Assembly (NCBI RefSeq): GCF_000004195.4 | Contig: NC_030683.2 | Coordinates: forward strand, 69,101,764-69,165,763 | Source of the DNA: Xenopus tropicalis | Taxonomy: Eukaryota > Chordata > Amphibia > Anura > Pipidae | Direction: 5' to 3' | Length of the DNA: 64,000 nt | Part shown: positions 43,985 through 55,100 of the stretch, piece after piece | Layout: each line of letters opens with the position of its first letter | Numbering within the stretch: position 1 is the first letter of the stretch | Translations under genes and position numbers: made by a program | The notes under the pieces: generated by a model | Seen by the model: the letters and a program-made list of their open reading frames with translations, nothing else | What the model was told of the DNA's origin: nothing | Database searches by the model: none

Positions 43985-45005
43985 TAAGAACTGCCAGCAA
44001 ACGTCTTCACAATCCACAGTAGAAAGTGCAAATCATGAATCAGTCAGTAGAATTTCTGCTGATTCGTTAATTGTTTAGAAACTGTAAAGATTCATCAAAT
44101 GGAAAACAATTCCAGGAGGTAATAAAAAGAGTCAATAGCAATAAACCTTTGAATGCATGATCACTACTACTGAAATCTGAACTGCACTATTGCTAGAAAC
44201 CTATGGAAATTCTTAAGCTCTTAACAAACACAGGAGATCCCCTTAGTCGAGTGGAGATTATGAGCACTCACCCCCATACACCAGCATATTCTGATGACAG
44301 CCATAAATCTTAATACAAACCAAATCTCATTTATGAGTTACGCGTGTTCAACTAAGGAACTACTGTATCTGAGAATTTTTCTTATTTTGTCTTTCTCTGC
44401 TTTATGTATACTTTATATTTGTGCTAATCCTTTTCTGGAATTTTCTTTATTTAAATAAATGATCTATACTTTGTAATGCCTCTAAAGCTTGATCATTTTA
44501 AAACTTCAAGTAATAAAAAGAAAGAGCAAAATGATTAAGAATAGTTTTACTAATTTCTACATTCATCATATGCTAATATATCTTCAAGGGCCCATATTAA
44601 TCTATCCTGACTGTTGCCACACTTCCTACTCAGTCCATTAGACACATTCCACCTCTTTTCTCTGTGCTTCACTAACCATCATCCGTCTAAACCTTTCAGT
44701 TGATTCTTTGCCATTCCTGACCCATTCTCTAGCATATTAAGTCAGGTATGCTAAAACCAGATTCTTCATATCTCACTTACATGTATGCATATATATATAT
44801 ATTTTCCTCCTACCTTTAACCGCTCAGAAATGAAATGTGCTCCAGTTCTTTCAGTCAGGGTGATGTCAGCAACCACTGTATTTTGCAACAGGTGGTGACA
44901 TTACTTTATTTCTGCATTAAGGTTCTTTTGATAATGTGAAGCAATGTTAAAAAGCCATATAGCATTGTTTTACAATCTACATAGACTTATGCTTATTTTG
45001 CTAAC
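43985..45005. other. Host DNA, no gene seen
   Basis: AT-rich, with a short (AT)n run near 44790. No gene or element ends recognised. Confidence 0.5.
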
Positions 45006-45036
45006 ATAAGGTATGCATCAGGTATGCATGCTTCCC

Positions 45037-45066
45037 CTGAGGAAGTCACTTGATGATGGAACGTGT
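45037..45066 (+). other. Hammerhead-ribozyme-like core, nearly intact
   Basis: CTGAGGA (45037-45043) is a full match to the CUGANGA box. A short helix II candidate, TCA/TGA, follows, then GGAAC where GAAAC is expected, then GTGTTGGGC. A single G/A change in the second box separates it from consensus. Helix I partners were not found. Confidence 0.45.
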
Positions 45067-45120
45067 TGGGCCTCATTTATTGATACACTTAGGGGCGTAT
45101 TTATTATGCTGTGTAAAAGA

Positions 45121-45865
45121 AAAGTGGGTGGGGCCAACAACAGCCAATCAGATTTCACCTATAGACTTCAGATGTTTAAATTTAAACTGCTGCCATTCTT
45201 TAAATATTAATACTAAGGTCCCCAAACTTTGCAGAGCTAGTCACCAGGTAACTGCGGTTCAGAGTTAGAAAAAGTGGGTGGGGCCACCAACAACCAATCG
45301 AATTTTAACTATTGATTTTCAATGGGGAAATTCAACCTGCTGCCATTCTCACAGTATTAACACCAGGGCCACTAGGGGACTAGATTTTTAGCTTTTAAAA
45401 AAAGTGGGTGGAGCCACCAACAGCCAAACAAACTTCACCTATTGTTAAATTTAAAATGCTGCCTTTCTCTCACTATTTATGCCAGGGTGCCCACTGTTTG
45501 TCACTGAGTGACTTCGACTCAAGGTTAGAAAAAGTGGGCACACTCACCAATTTACCTATTGACTTTTATTGGTTTAAATTTAAACTGCTGCCGTTCTTTA
45601 ACTATTAATCCCAGGGTCCCTAAACTTTGCAGAGTTAGTCACTGGGTAACTCCAGTTCCAGGTTAGAACAAGGGGGTGGAGCCACCAACCTCCCATCAGA
45701 TGTCAGTTGTTGACTTTCAGTGGGGAAATTTAAATTTCTGCCATTCAGACAGTATTAAAACCAGGGTCTCCAAACTTTGCACAGTGGTTTTTATTATATA
45801 ACTGTGGTCCAAGGTTAGAAAAAGTGGGCAGATCAGATTTCATTCAGTGACTTCACGTTTTTTAC
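45121..45865. repeat. Tandem array, units of 130-151 bp
   Basis: AAAGTGGGTGGGGCC-type unit starts occur at 45121, 45271, 45401, 45531, about 45670 and 45821. Each unit carries CCAATCAGATTTCACCTAT-like, TTTAAACTGCTGCCATTCT-like and CAAACTTTGC-like blocks. Five complete units and a partial sixth, each clearly diverged, so the array is old. Confidence 0.9.
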
Positions 45866-45986
45866 CCCCAACATGAAGTTTGTTCTCAAACTTCCCTTTC
45901 TAGTTATATTTGCTTTTTATTTTTTATGTATTTTTTGCTCTCTACATAGCACCCCTTTTTTCTACTATTAATAAGGTATGCATCAG

Positions 45987-47560
45987 TTAAAAATAAGGAT
46001 ATTTTCCTGTGATGTTTATTTTTTATTCAAACTTAAATCAATATTTATACTGAAAATGTATGGAGCAGCTGAGAAGTACCAGCAACTAATATATCAGTCT
46101 GCAGTATTGTTTGATGTCAAAATGATTAACATTGTAAACCAACATGATACAAAGATGATAAGCAATGCCTGGTCTGGTCCAAATTGTCACCTTAGTAAAT
46201 GATACCCATTTCCTATGCATTGTATGATGGATCATTACAGGCTAATTTTGTCTCTGTTTGGCTTTACCTGGTGCAGAGGTGCCTGACAAATGTTCTTTCA
46301 ATAATTGTACTTTACCTAGATATATATTTTTAAAGGAATGAATAGAAACAGCAAATACAGTGCTGGAACAGTAATTGTGTTTCATGCTGAAATATTCAGC
46401 CACATGTTATGCTCCAGCCAATTTTGTTGGGTTGCTTAAATTGTAAAGTGTGTGACTGTGCCATCTCAAGTGTCATTTAGGAGATAATTCATTTATTGGG
46501 CATCTTTATTGTTAATTAAGGACAAAGTGAATATAACTTACAGTACAGCTGTTAAGGAAAACTAAAGCGCTTGCTGTCAATTCTTAATACAAATCATTAT
46601 TTCATCCTGCTGCTGACCCAGCTTTTGCATTGCCAATGACCAACAAGGGACATTGGCCATTTTATGTAAATGTATAAATGGATGTAAATCACACATTCCC
46701 AAAACATTAATATATGTATTATTGTGACAGGTGCAAATGATTTCCTGTTTAGGTAAAAAAAGCATTACATGTACAATGTACAGTATATATTTTAAAGCTA
46801 TTTAAGTGTTTGAGGATATTTCAATTTGGCACACTTATTATATGCAAACACATTTTAAAATGTTAACCACTCATGTTTGTAAGTGTGTATAAAGCTTAGC
46901 ATAATAAAAATACCCATTGTTCCATAAGAACATAATCCGGGTCACTATCAGAAATTATGAGGGCCTATAATGCAGGGCTTTTCCCCCAAGTGGGACTCCT
47001 TTATTAGTCTGCCACTCTTCTTGGCCCCAGGGTGGTGGGTCCTGCCAACTACAGTAAGCAGAATTGGGACTCCAATAAAAAAACTGTAAACTGAAGTCAG
47101 TGTTTCACAACATCCCATCCCAGCACCAAGAGCTGTCCAAACTTTGCCTACTCTCTTGTAAATCCCACCAATGTAATTACCTGTAAATCGTTCACTTGCC
47201 TCTTTCAGGACCCCCTTATGTCAAGAAGCCCCTGGCTGGACTCCTCCCTGTACACCTTTGATGGCATTCCTGCCCATAATGCATAAAGATTAAACAAACC
47301 AGTATACCTTATACATAAAAGAGCCCAGCTGATAAGTTAACAATAAAATACATAAATCAGCAATAGAAGTGATAAAAGCTTATACATAGATAACATGGTG
47401 AAGAAAATCAAGAACTGGCACCTTTGCAAAGAATTCTTTATTTTTCACTCAATAACTGCTTTTAAAAGTACAACACATACATTTATTTAGGCTTCAATCA
47501 CCCTCCAAAATATGTAATTGCTTATACATATACACCTATATTCTTTTTTCTCATTTTCAA
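45987..47560. other. Host DNA, no gene seen
   Basis: No recognisable gene or element ends. Confidence 0.5.
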
Positions 47561-49640
47561 CTGTTGTCATTATGCCTACAGTTGTCTGTGTAGTTCACCA
47601 GAGCCAAACCACACAGTAATAGGGCTCCTTTATCATTGTAACTACAATTCAATCCCAACTTGCTGTCTCATTATAAAATTATTACATACTGGAAATAGTT
47701 TTACTCAGTGCCCAGTATGTGATTTTGAAGATTTTGAAGTGTATGTTAATCTTTTGTGTCAGAAAACTGAAGTATCATTTATTCATCAATGAGTGCTTCT
47801 TGGCCTTCACCATAAGTACCTTGACATGCCTTACTACTGCTTAGAGAACTGTCCCATAGACCTGGATCATATATTTTACCAGCAGAATAATGAGACATTA
47901 AGGTTCAGCAGCACATCACAGCCAAACCACACAGTCATTTGTCTCCTTTACCTCTATGTATATTTTGGCTAAGTGAACTTAGTTGAATGCCTTTGTCTAT
48001 TTTATAGGGCTAAGAATTATTTACCTATCCCTATGAACTGTATCAGTAAAAGAATGGTCACTCCACTACTGCAGTTAAAACGGGTGAAAACAAATCTTCT
48101 CCAAACTGTTACGAATAATTAAGAATTGTTAATCGGCATGCATGCTAGGGCTCATTAGGAATATAGATATTATAATGCATAAATGCAGTTGCAGTGTACC
48201 ACCTACAAGCCTCACTGTATAGTCACACGTGGAACATGGTAACACATAGCAATCATGCAGGGGAACATGGGTACTATAAACTTAAATGTCAAAAATGAAA
48301 TATACAGTTAAGTAACAAAACAATATGTAAGGATATTTAAGCATTAATGCAAAGCTACATTACATTACAAGCATCAAAACTGACAACATATATTAATGGG
48401 TATACCAAACACTGCATAAGGTTGAGAAAGTGTTGCCTTGAAGTGTTTGGCATAATAACATATAGTATGCCTTAATGTACCAGCCCCAATACTATCTCAA
48501 AAACAAATCTATAACACAATAAACACCACATTTACCATAAGGGCACACAGCAAGCCATCAATACAACAGACAACTCTAGACTAGAAAACTGAGAATTTTC
48601 TCTAATGTAATTTATTTTAAAGCACAAAATGAATAGTTTTGTTGAATAAAAGTGCATTGTTCTATAATATTCACCCCCAGATGATTATGCAGTTATAGGT
48701 GACAAGCACAGGGAGAAATTACACTTTCATTGTATATGAGGAAAATGAAATCCACTCTAAGTCATTATGCATAGCATTACACGTAGAGATAAGTAAACTG
48801 ATTTGCATGAATCACCGCTATTTGGGATTATCAAATGTCATTGAAAACATCTTGAAACTGTTTTGATTTCTATCCAAAAATTCATGCTTGATCATATATT
48901 TTAACTGAGATTCACACAAATTAGTAGAAATCATTCTGACTTATTTTCTTTCAGTTTTTTTACCCACTAGATTCCAGGCTGACTACTCTGCTTCATATAC
49001 ACATATTGCTCCTTTGAAATTTTATATTTTACAGTTTTATATCAAGCATTTGGTGCAAGTGCAGTTCACTCTGCTTTGGCAGATCCTGCTGGTGCTGTAT
49101 TTGTTGTTGCTTTGTAACTAAGGAAGACAACCAATGATTTTTTGCCAGTACATTTAGTATAAGATTATCATGATATCCACCTAGACAACATGCTCATACA
49201 GCCTTTTAGCTTTCTATAGCCTTAATACAGCAGTCCACTGTAGCTATGGTACAATGCCAGCTTGCTACCCCATGGTAGTGCTATGTATGTTCCCAGTATG
49301 TAATTTCAAAAGTCATTTTGTTATCTTGTAGCAGTGATTGCAAATATTACTTCTCAATGGTTGATACCAGCATTCACCATGAGAAACTTGACATTCTTTA
49401 CTTTTGTGTAATTCTACTGCCCCATAGACCTGGATCATAGATTCTACCATTCTGCCATGGGTGATGCCAGCATTTACCATGAGAACCTTGCCATGCCTTA
49501 TTGCGGTGTAATTCTAATGCCCAGTAGACCTGGATCATAGCTTTGACCAATACACTAATAAAGACATCATGGTTTGCGTAAAGCCAGCACGTGAACCCAT
49601 AACAGTGATTGTCAAGTGAGCAAAATATTTTTACTTTATA
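47561..49640. repeat. Locally repeated blocks, origin unknown
   Basis: AGACCTGGATCATA occurs near 47857, 49426 and 49526; the last two sit in adjacent units exactly 100 bp apart (CACCATGAGAAACTTG and TACCATGAGAACCTTG). AGCCAAACCACACAGT occurs near 47601 and 47918. These suggest an old, partly tandem duplicated sequence. No element class identified. Confidence 0.55.
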
Positions 49641-51115
49641 TTACTTTGTATTATAGTATGAAAACAGTGATCTTTATATGAGCTATATATTAAAAAACAT
49701 ATTCTACAATTCTAGACTCCGGAAACAATTTATAATCGCTGCATTTTAACAGCTACCTTAGGACAATATTAGACAAATGATAATTATGCTTAATGTGGTT
49801 TTTAGTTACAACAAAAGAGTTACAACATATATTAGAAAACATTAAATGCATTGTTCAAATGTATTACAGTAGTTACATACTTGAACTAGGAAGCAGTGGA
49901 AAAGGTATATTTTGCCTGTTAGTTGCTTTATCAGATGATGAAATTGTGAAATTGCAATAAAAAAGACAGTCATAGCCTATTGGGAAGTTATTGATCTTGA
50001 GTTATATAGCAGATCTAAGAGAAATATATGTGACACTCCATAAAGATAATGGAGGGAAAAAACAGAATCTTTGGCTTGGTTCTTTCTTTGTGCCAGTACA
50101 CAAGCTAACTCATTAAACAAAACAAAAGAATCCTCAAAATGCAAGCTTTTTGGCAATAAAAGGTAAAAAGCTTCACCTAATGTTGAAAAATTTTAATAAA
50201 AACCATTAAAGTAAACCATACTAATAATACATATGATAGAAAAGCAGAAACAATTGCAGCTTAGCTTAGCACAGATTTGAAGGAACCAGGGGTTTTATTA
50301 GAACTGGTACTTTTGAATTGATTCTTTGAAAAAAAAAAATATGAAACCCCAATAAGATATAACTTTGCTCAAAAATCCCTGTTTCTCTCCTAAATACAAC
50401 AATTGGAACAATGAAGCTAAAAATACTACATTCAAAAGTAAGAAAGAAGATTTTTTCTGTACTACAGATGGATGTGAAAAGCCCACACTTATGCCTTAGG
50501 TTCAGAGGAAACAGCTAAGCAAAAGAAACTAACAAAAAATGGTTTACTCTGACTATGAATGATATATACACAATGGAGGAGATTACCTCCTCGTTACATG
50601 AGAAACAACAGGAGTTTGTTTTAACCTGGCAACCCTGAGTATCCTACTTAAACTCTCATAATAGACTGTAACTTAAAAATGGTGATATTGCAATGCCATA
50701 CCAAAACACCAAACATCACAATACACCATACAAGTGCCATCCAGTTCAAGCCTTAGTTCTTCTTTTCTTCTCCTTTTTTTTCACCTTCTCCCAGCCTCTC
50801 TTCTCTCATTAGGCTGTCCATGATCTCTTGTCTTGACAACATGCATGCTCATTTGTGTCACTATTTTAAGTGACTTCTAACTATTTCCCTTTCTCACAAG
50901 TGATTAATGCTATTCTCATACTAAAGTAAGAATCTGAATGCCTTATCAAATGGAAAAGGGTCCTCGACCTCTAGCAACACAAGAACACCGCTCAGTATAT
51001 TCTTTACCTTTGCATTTTCTTTAACCTACATCAACAACTTATTTTTGTCTGGTTGTTCTTGTTCTTATCCACTTCTCATCTGTGCACGACTGTTAACATA
51101 TTATACCATGTCAAT
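49641..51115. other. Host DNA, no gene seen
   Basis: AT-rich sequence without recognisable coding or element features. Confidence 0.5.
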
Positions 51116-51116
51116 G

Positions 51117-51155
51117 CCTGACAAGGATTTTGCGCTCTGAAACATTGAATTATTT
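51117..51155 (+). other. Decayed hammerhead-like core
   Basis: CCTGACAAGG, then TTTTGCGCTCTGAAAC, then ATTGAATTATTTGC. CTGACAA departs from CUGANGA at the G8 position; GAAAC is kept. Probably an old Penelope-type terminus, but no coding remnant is adjacent. Confidence 0.3.
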
Positions 51156-51735
51156 GCTATTCTGGAGATTATGATATTAAAACATGCTTTATTATGTAAA
51201 ATAGTAATTGTGTGGAACATTTGACAAATAGGAAAAGAATGGAAAAATGCAATTTTAGCTAGACTTTGTACAGGGAGAAATACCAGCCTTATGTAAACCT
51301 GCCAAATGTGTAATATCTTGTAGTAAAGTAAAATATTTCTCCTTTCAATACAGTATACTATTAAAGTTCAATTAATGAAGATTTGTAGTTGCAAGGGCTG
51401 GGGTTAAATGGTTTAAATCTTCATAAGACCTCTAGACTTGCCATCAACATTGATACACCTAAATTTGAGTGTACTGTCATCCACATGTAAAATCTTTAAG
51501 ATAAAATATATAAATGATTATTGTCTAGATAATGTATATCATTTATTTTATTGGTTCTTCCTGACCTGCCTTAGAAAAGGAATGTTATTGGGAAAAAAAA
51601 TTATTAAGACAAAGCAGTGGTCCATGTGCCATGGTGTCAGGACCTGAACCTTGGACTGTGTACTGAAATACTCCTGCGTTATGCCATGAGCTTCTGGAGG
51701 ATTTTGGGTCTTATGCTGATAAATTACGCTAAAAG

Positions 51736-52172
51736 TGTCAGGAACCGTCGCCGCTCCCGCTCCCTACCTGCTCCTGGTGTGCGCCGGCGTCCTCCTTCTC
51801 GGCGCGGCGAATCCAAAATGGCGGCGCCCAGGACTCCACGTGGGCGCAAGGACGCCGGCGCGATGACGTCACGCGCTATGGCGCCAAATTCAAACATAAA
51901 AAGACGCCAGTGACCCAGGTTCAATGCCCGAGTATAGCTCAACATTCCTATTGTGTTTTTGGGTTCCTAATTGTCTGCTCTGCTTTCCTGTTGCCGTACC
52001 TTGCCTGTTCCTGACCTTGAACCTTGCTGCCTGCCTCAAGTGACCTTTGCCTGAACCTGACCTCTCTATTGGATTACCCCGCACCTGTACTTCGCTCGGA
52101 CTCGCTGGAAGCGGCCTTCCTCCTTGATCCTGACTACACCCTCCCTGTGGGTGCCGAAGGCCCCTGCTGACA
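51736..52172 (+). repeat. Chromovirus 5' LTR
   Basis: 437 bp, TGTCAGGAACC to CTGCTGACA. Differences from the 3' LTR (offset 4731) were seen at six sites, all substitutions: two C/A, one C/G, one C/T, one G/A and one T/C. Confidence 0.97.
51815..51926 (+). promoter_or_regulatory. Chromovirus U3 promoter: YY1-like, CRE, TATA, start
   Basis: In order: AAAATGGCGGC (51815-51825, YY1-type), a perfect palindromic CRE, TGACGTCA (51864-51871), and a TATA-like ATAAAAAG (51896-51903). The predicted RNA start at 51926 lies 30 bp after the TATA-like box and coincides with the first base of the 11-nt self-priming sequence, which independently supports that start. Confidence 0.6.
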
Positions 52173-52173
52173 T

Positions 52174-52184
52174 TATACTCGGGC
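52174..52184 (+). other. Self-priming primer binding site
   Basis: TATACTCGGGC, one base after the 5' LTR, is perfectly complementary to GCCCGAGTATA at 51926-51936 in the LTR. No TGG of a tRNA-type site is present at the boundary. In Tf1 the first 11 nt of the RNA fold back on the primer site in this way. The gag start codon follows at 52186. Confidence 0.8.
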
Positions 52185-52185
52185 C

Positions 52186-55100
52186 ATGGATCCCGAGGAA
52201 GCTGTACCGGACATCGGAAGAGCCCTTCGCGGGCTGGCGTCCCGTATGGAGGTGTATGAATCCCAGCAAGTCAGAATTGGGCAAGTACTTGATTCCATTT
52301 TGTCCCGTTTGGCCTCTATTCCCGCTGTCGCGGAAATTCCTCCTGCAGTGGTGGTTCCTCCTCCAGCGATGTCGCCAGCTCGCGAGCCGCGAATTCCTCC
52401 TCGCTTCAGTGGCAATCCTCAGGCCTGCAGGGGATTCGTGACCCAATGCCAGATTCAGTTTGAGTTCCAACCTTCCCAATTCTCCTGTGAGCGAGCGAAG
52501 GTGGGTTACGTTATGTCTCGTCTGGAGGGCAAACCGCTGGAATGGGCAACTTCCCTCTGGGAGAGTCAGTCACCCCTGACATTTGATGCGAAGGAATTTC
52601 TACAGATGTTCAGAACCATCTTTGACGCTCCTGGTCGGGTCGCTACTGCCTCTTCACGCCTGCTGCAAATCCGTCAGGGCAATCTTGGTGCCAGTGAGTA
52701 TGCCATAGACTTTAGAACCCTCATGGCGGAAACTTCCTGGAACGAGGAGGCTTATAAGGCAGTCTTCTACCAAGGCCTGTCATCCCGCCTGAAGGATGAC
52801 CTGGTATCCAGAGATCTACCTGACTCCCTTGAAGATTTGATTGCTCTTGCTATTAAGGTAGACACTCGCCTTAAAGAACATCAGGCTGATAAAGAGCGGA
52901 ATAAAAAGTCTCATCCAGTCCTGGCACCGCGCTTCCAGAACCCTATGATACCCCCACCTTCTCCGCAGTTTATCACTTCCCCTTCGGAGGAACCCATGCA
53001 ACTTGGGAAGGCTCGACTGACTGCACAAGAGAAGCTTCGAAGACGCCTTTCTGGCTTATGTCTATACTGCGGCGGACAATCCCACTTAGCGGTTTCCTGC
53101 CCTGTCAAGCTGGGAAATACTCCTGCTTCAAGTAAGACTGTTGTTTCTTTTGCTGGTAGTATTGTTCCTAAGTCAGCGGAACAATCTCACCAATTTCATG
53201 TTCCTGTGCAGATCCGGTTGTCCTCCCAGGCAATTCCAGTCTCAGCCTTCCTTGATTCCGGAGCTGCAGGAAACTTTATGGACTTGGCATTCGCTAAAAA
53301 GGTTGGCATTCCTCTCTTTCCAGTGACTCCTCCTATTCGGGTTTTTGCCATTGATGATAGACCCCTCTCCACGGACACCATCACTTTAACCACCGGTGAA
53401 CTATCTGTCCAGATTGGAGTACTACATCTGGAAAAGATGTCATTCCTGATCATCCCGTGTCCTTCCTCTCCTGTTGTGCTGGGTTTGCCATGGTTACGAC
53501 TCCATAACCCCTCCGTTGTTTGGTCATCTGGTCAAATCTCCCGTTGGAGTCAGTACTGCCAAAGACATTGTTTAATCCCTCAGCCACTTCAGCGGGTTAC
53601 AGTCTCCTCTACGAGTCTTTCAGCTTTGCCCTCCGTCTACAGGGACGTCTCTGATGTTTTTTGCAAAAAGTCAGCAGAATTTCTTCCCCCGCATCGGCAG
53701 TATGACTGCCCTATTGATCTCCTTCCTGGAACCATGCCACCCCGTGGGCGGACCTATCCCTTATCCCCTGCAGAGACGACTGCCATGAAGGAGTATATCT
53801 CCGAGAACCTCCAGCGTGGATTTATCCGTCCTTCTACCTCCCCAGCAGGAGCTGGCTTCTTCTTTGTCGAAAAGAAGGACGGTGGACTCCGTCCCTGTAT
53901 TGACTATCGGGGTCTCAATAAAATAACTCTTAAAAACAGATACCCTTTACCCCTTATTTCAGAACTTTTCGACCAACTTAAAGGGGCCAAGATTTTCTCT
54001 AAGTTGGATCTCCGCGGGGCTTATAATCTCATCAGGATCCGAGAGGGCGATGAGTGGAAGACGGCTTTCAATACCCGTGATGGGCATTACGAGTACCTCG
54101 TGATGCCCTTCGGCCTCTGCAACGCTCCAGCCGTCTTTCAGAAGTTTGTTAACAATATTTTTCGAGACCTCCTGGGGAAGTCTGTTGTCGTGTATCTGGA
54201 TGACATCCTTATCTTCTCTCAAGATTTGGAAACCCATCGCTCCCAAGTCAAAGAAGCTCTTTCTCGCCTTAGAGAAAACTCTCTTTTTGCCAAGTTAGAG
54301 AAATGCATCTTCGAAGTACCAAAGATCTCCTTTCTGGGTTACATTATCTCGTCTAGGGGCTTCGAAATGGATCCTGCCAAGGTATCTGCCATCCAGAAGT
54401 GGCCACTTCCCCAGAGTACTAAAGCAATCCAGAGGTTTATAGGATTTGCGAACTATTACCGCCAATTCATTGAAGGCTTTTCTTCCCGCATTTCTCCTAT
54501 CCTTTCCCTCATCCACAAAGGAGGGAGACCCAATCGTTGGCCCCCTGTAGCCCTAGAAGCCTTCCAGTCCCTGAAGGATGCCTTTATTTCTGCCTCTGTT
54601 CTGCGGCACCCCGAGCCTCGCCTACCCTTCTTTATTGAAGTCGATGCCTCTGATGTAGGGGCAGGTGCTATCCTTTCCCAGAGACATTCTGCAGATGGTA
54701 AGCTCCATCCATGTGCATACTTCTCCAAGAAGTTTTCCTCCGCTGAGCAGAATTACGACATTGGGAATCGGGAACTCCTGGCTGTCAAACTCGCCCTCGA
54801 AGAATGGCGACACCTCTTAGAGGGAGCATCTCTTCCGGTCACGATCTACACTGACCACAAGAACTTAGAATTTCTACAGTCTCTCAAGAGACAAAATCCC
54901 CGTCAGGCGAGATGGTCTCTTTTCTTCTCCCGTTTCAATTTTGTCCTGACGTATCGTCCTGGGACCAAGAATCGGAAGGCAGACGCACTGTCTCGAAGTT
55001 TCTCCCCAGAGGATCGTCTGCCTATAGAGCAAGAGCCTATCATTTCCCCTTCCAGGATCATTGCCACTGTATTGCCCCAATTCGCTGAACAAATTTTGCT

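Larger units (their letters stand above)
45022..45970. mobile_element. TSD-bounded insertion with hammerhead-like core and tandem array
   Basis: 949 bp flanked by a perfect 16-bp direct repeat, ATAAGGTATGCATCAG, at 45006-45021 and 45971-45986. A TSD this long points to target-primed or nick-repair integration of a retroelement rather than hAT, Tc1 or LTR integrase. Near the left end is a hammerhead-like core (45037-45066), then a Harbinger-like string GGGGCGTATTTATTATGC preceded by TTA (45089-45109), then the tandem array, then about 100 bp of T-rich sequence. No coding capacity and no poly-A tail. Terminal hammerheads are known in Penelope-like elements and retrozymes, so a non-autonomous relative is the best guess. 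Confidence 0.65.
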
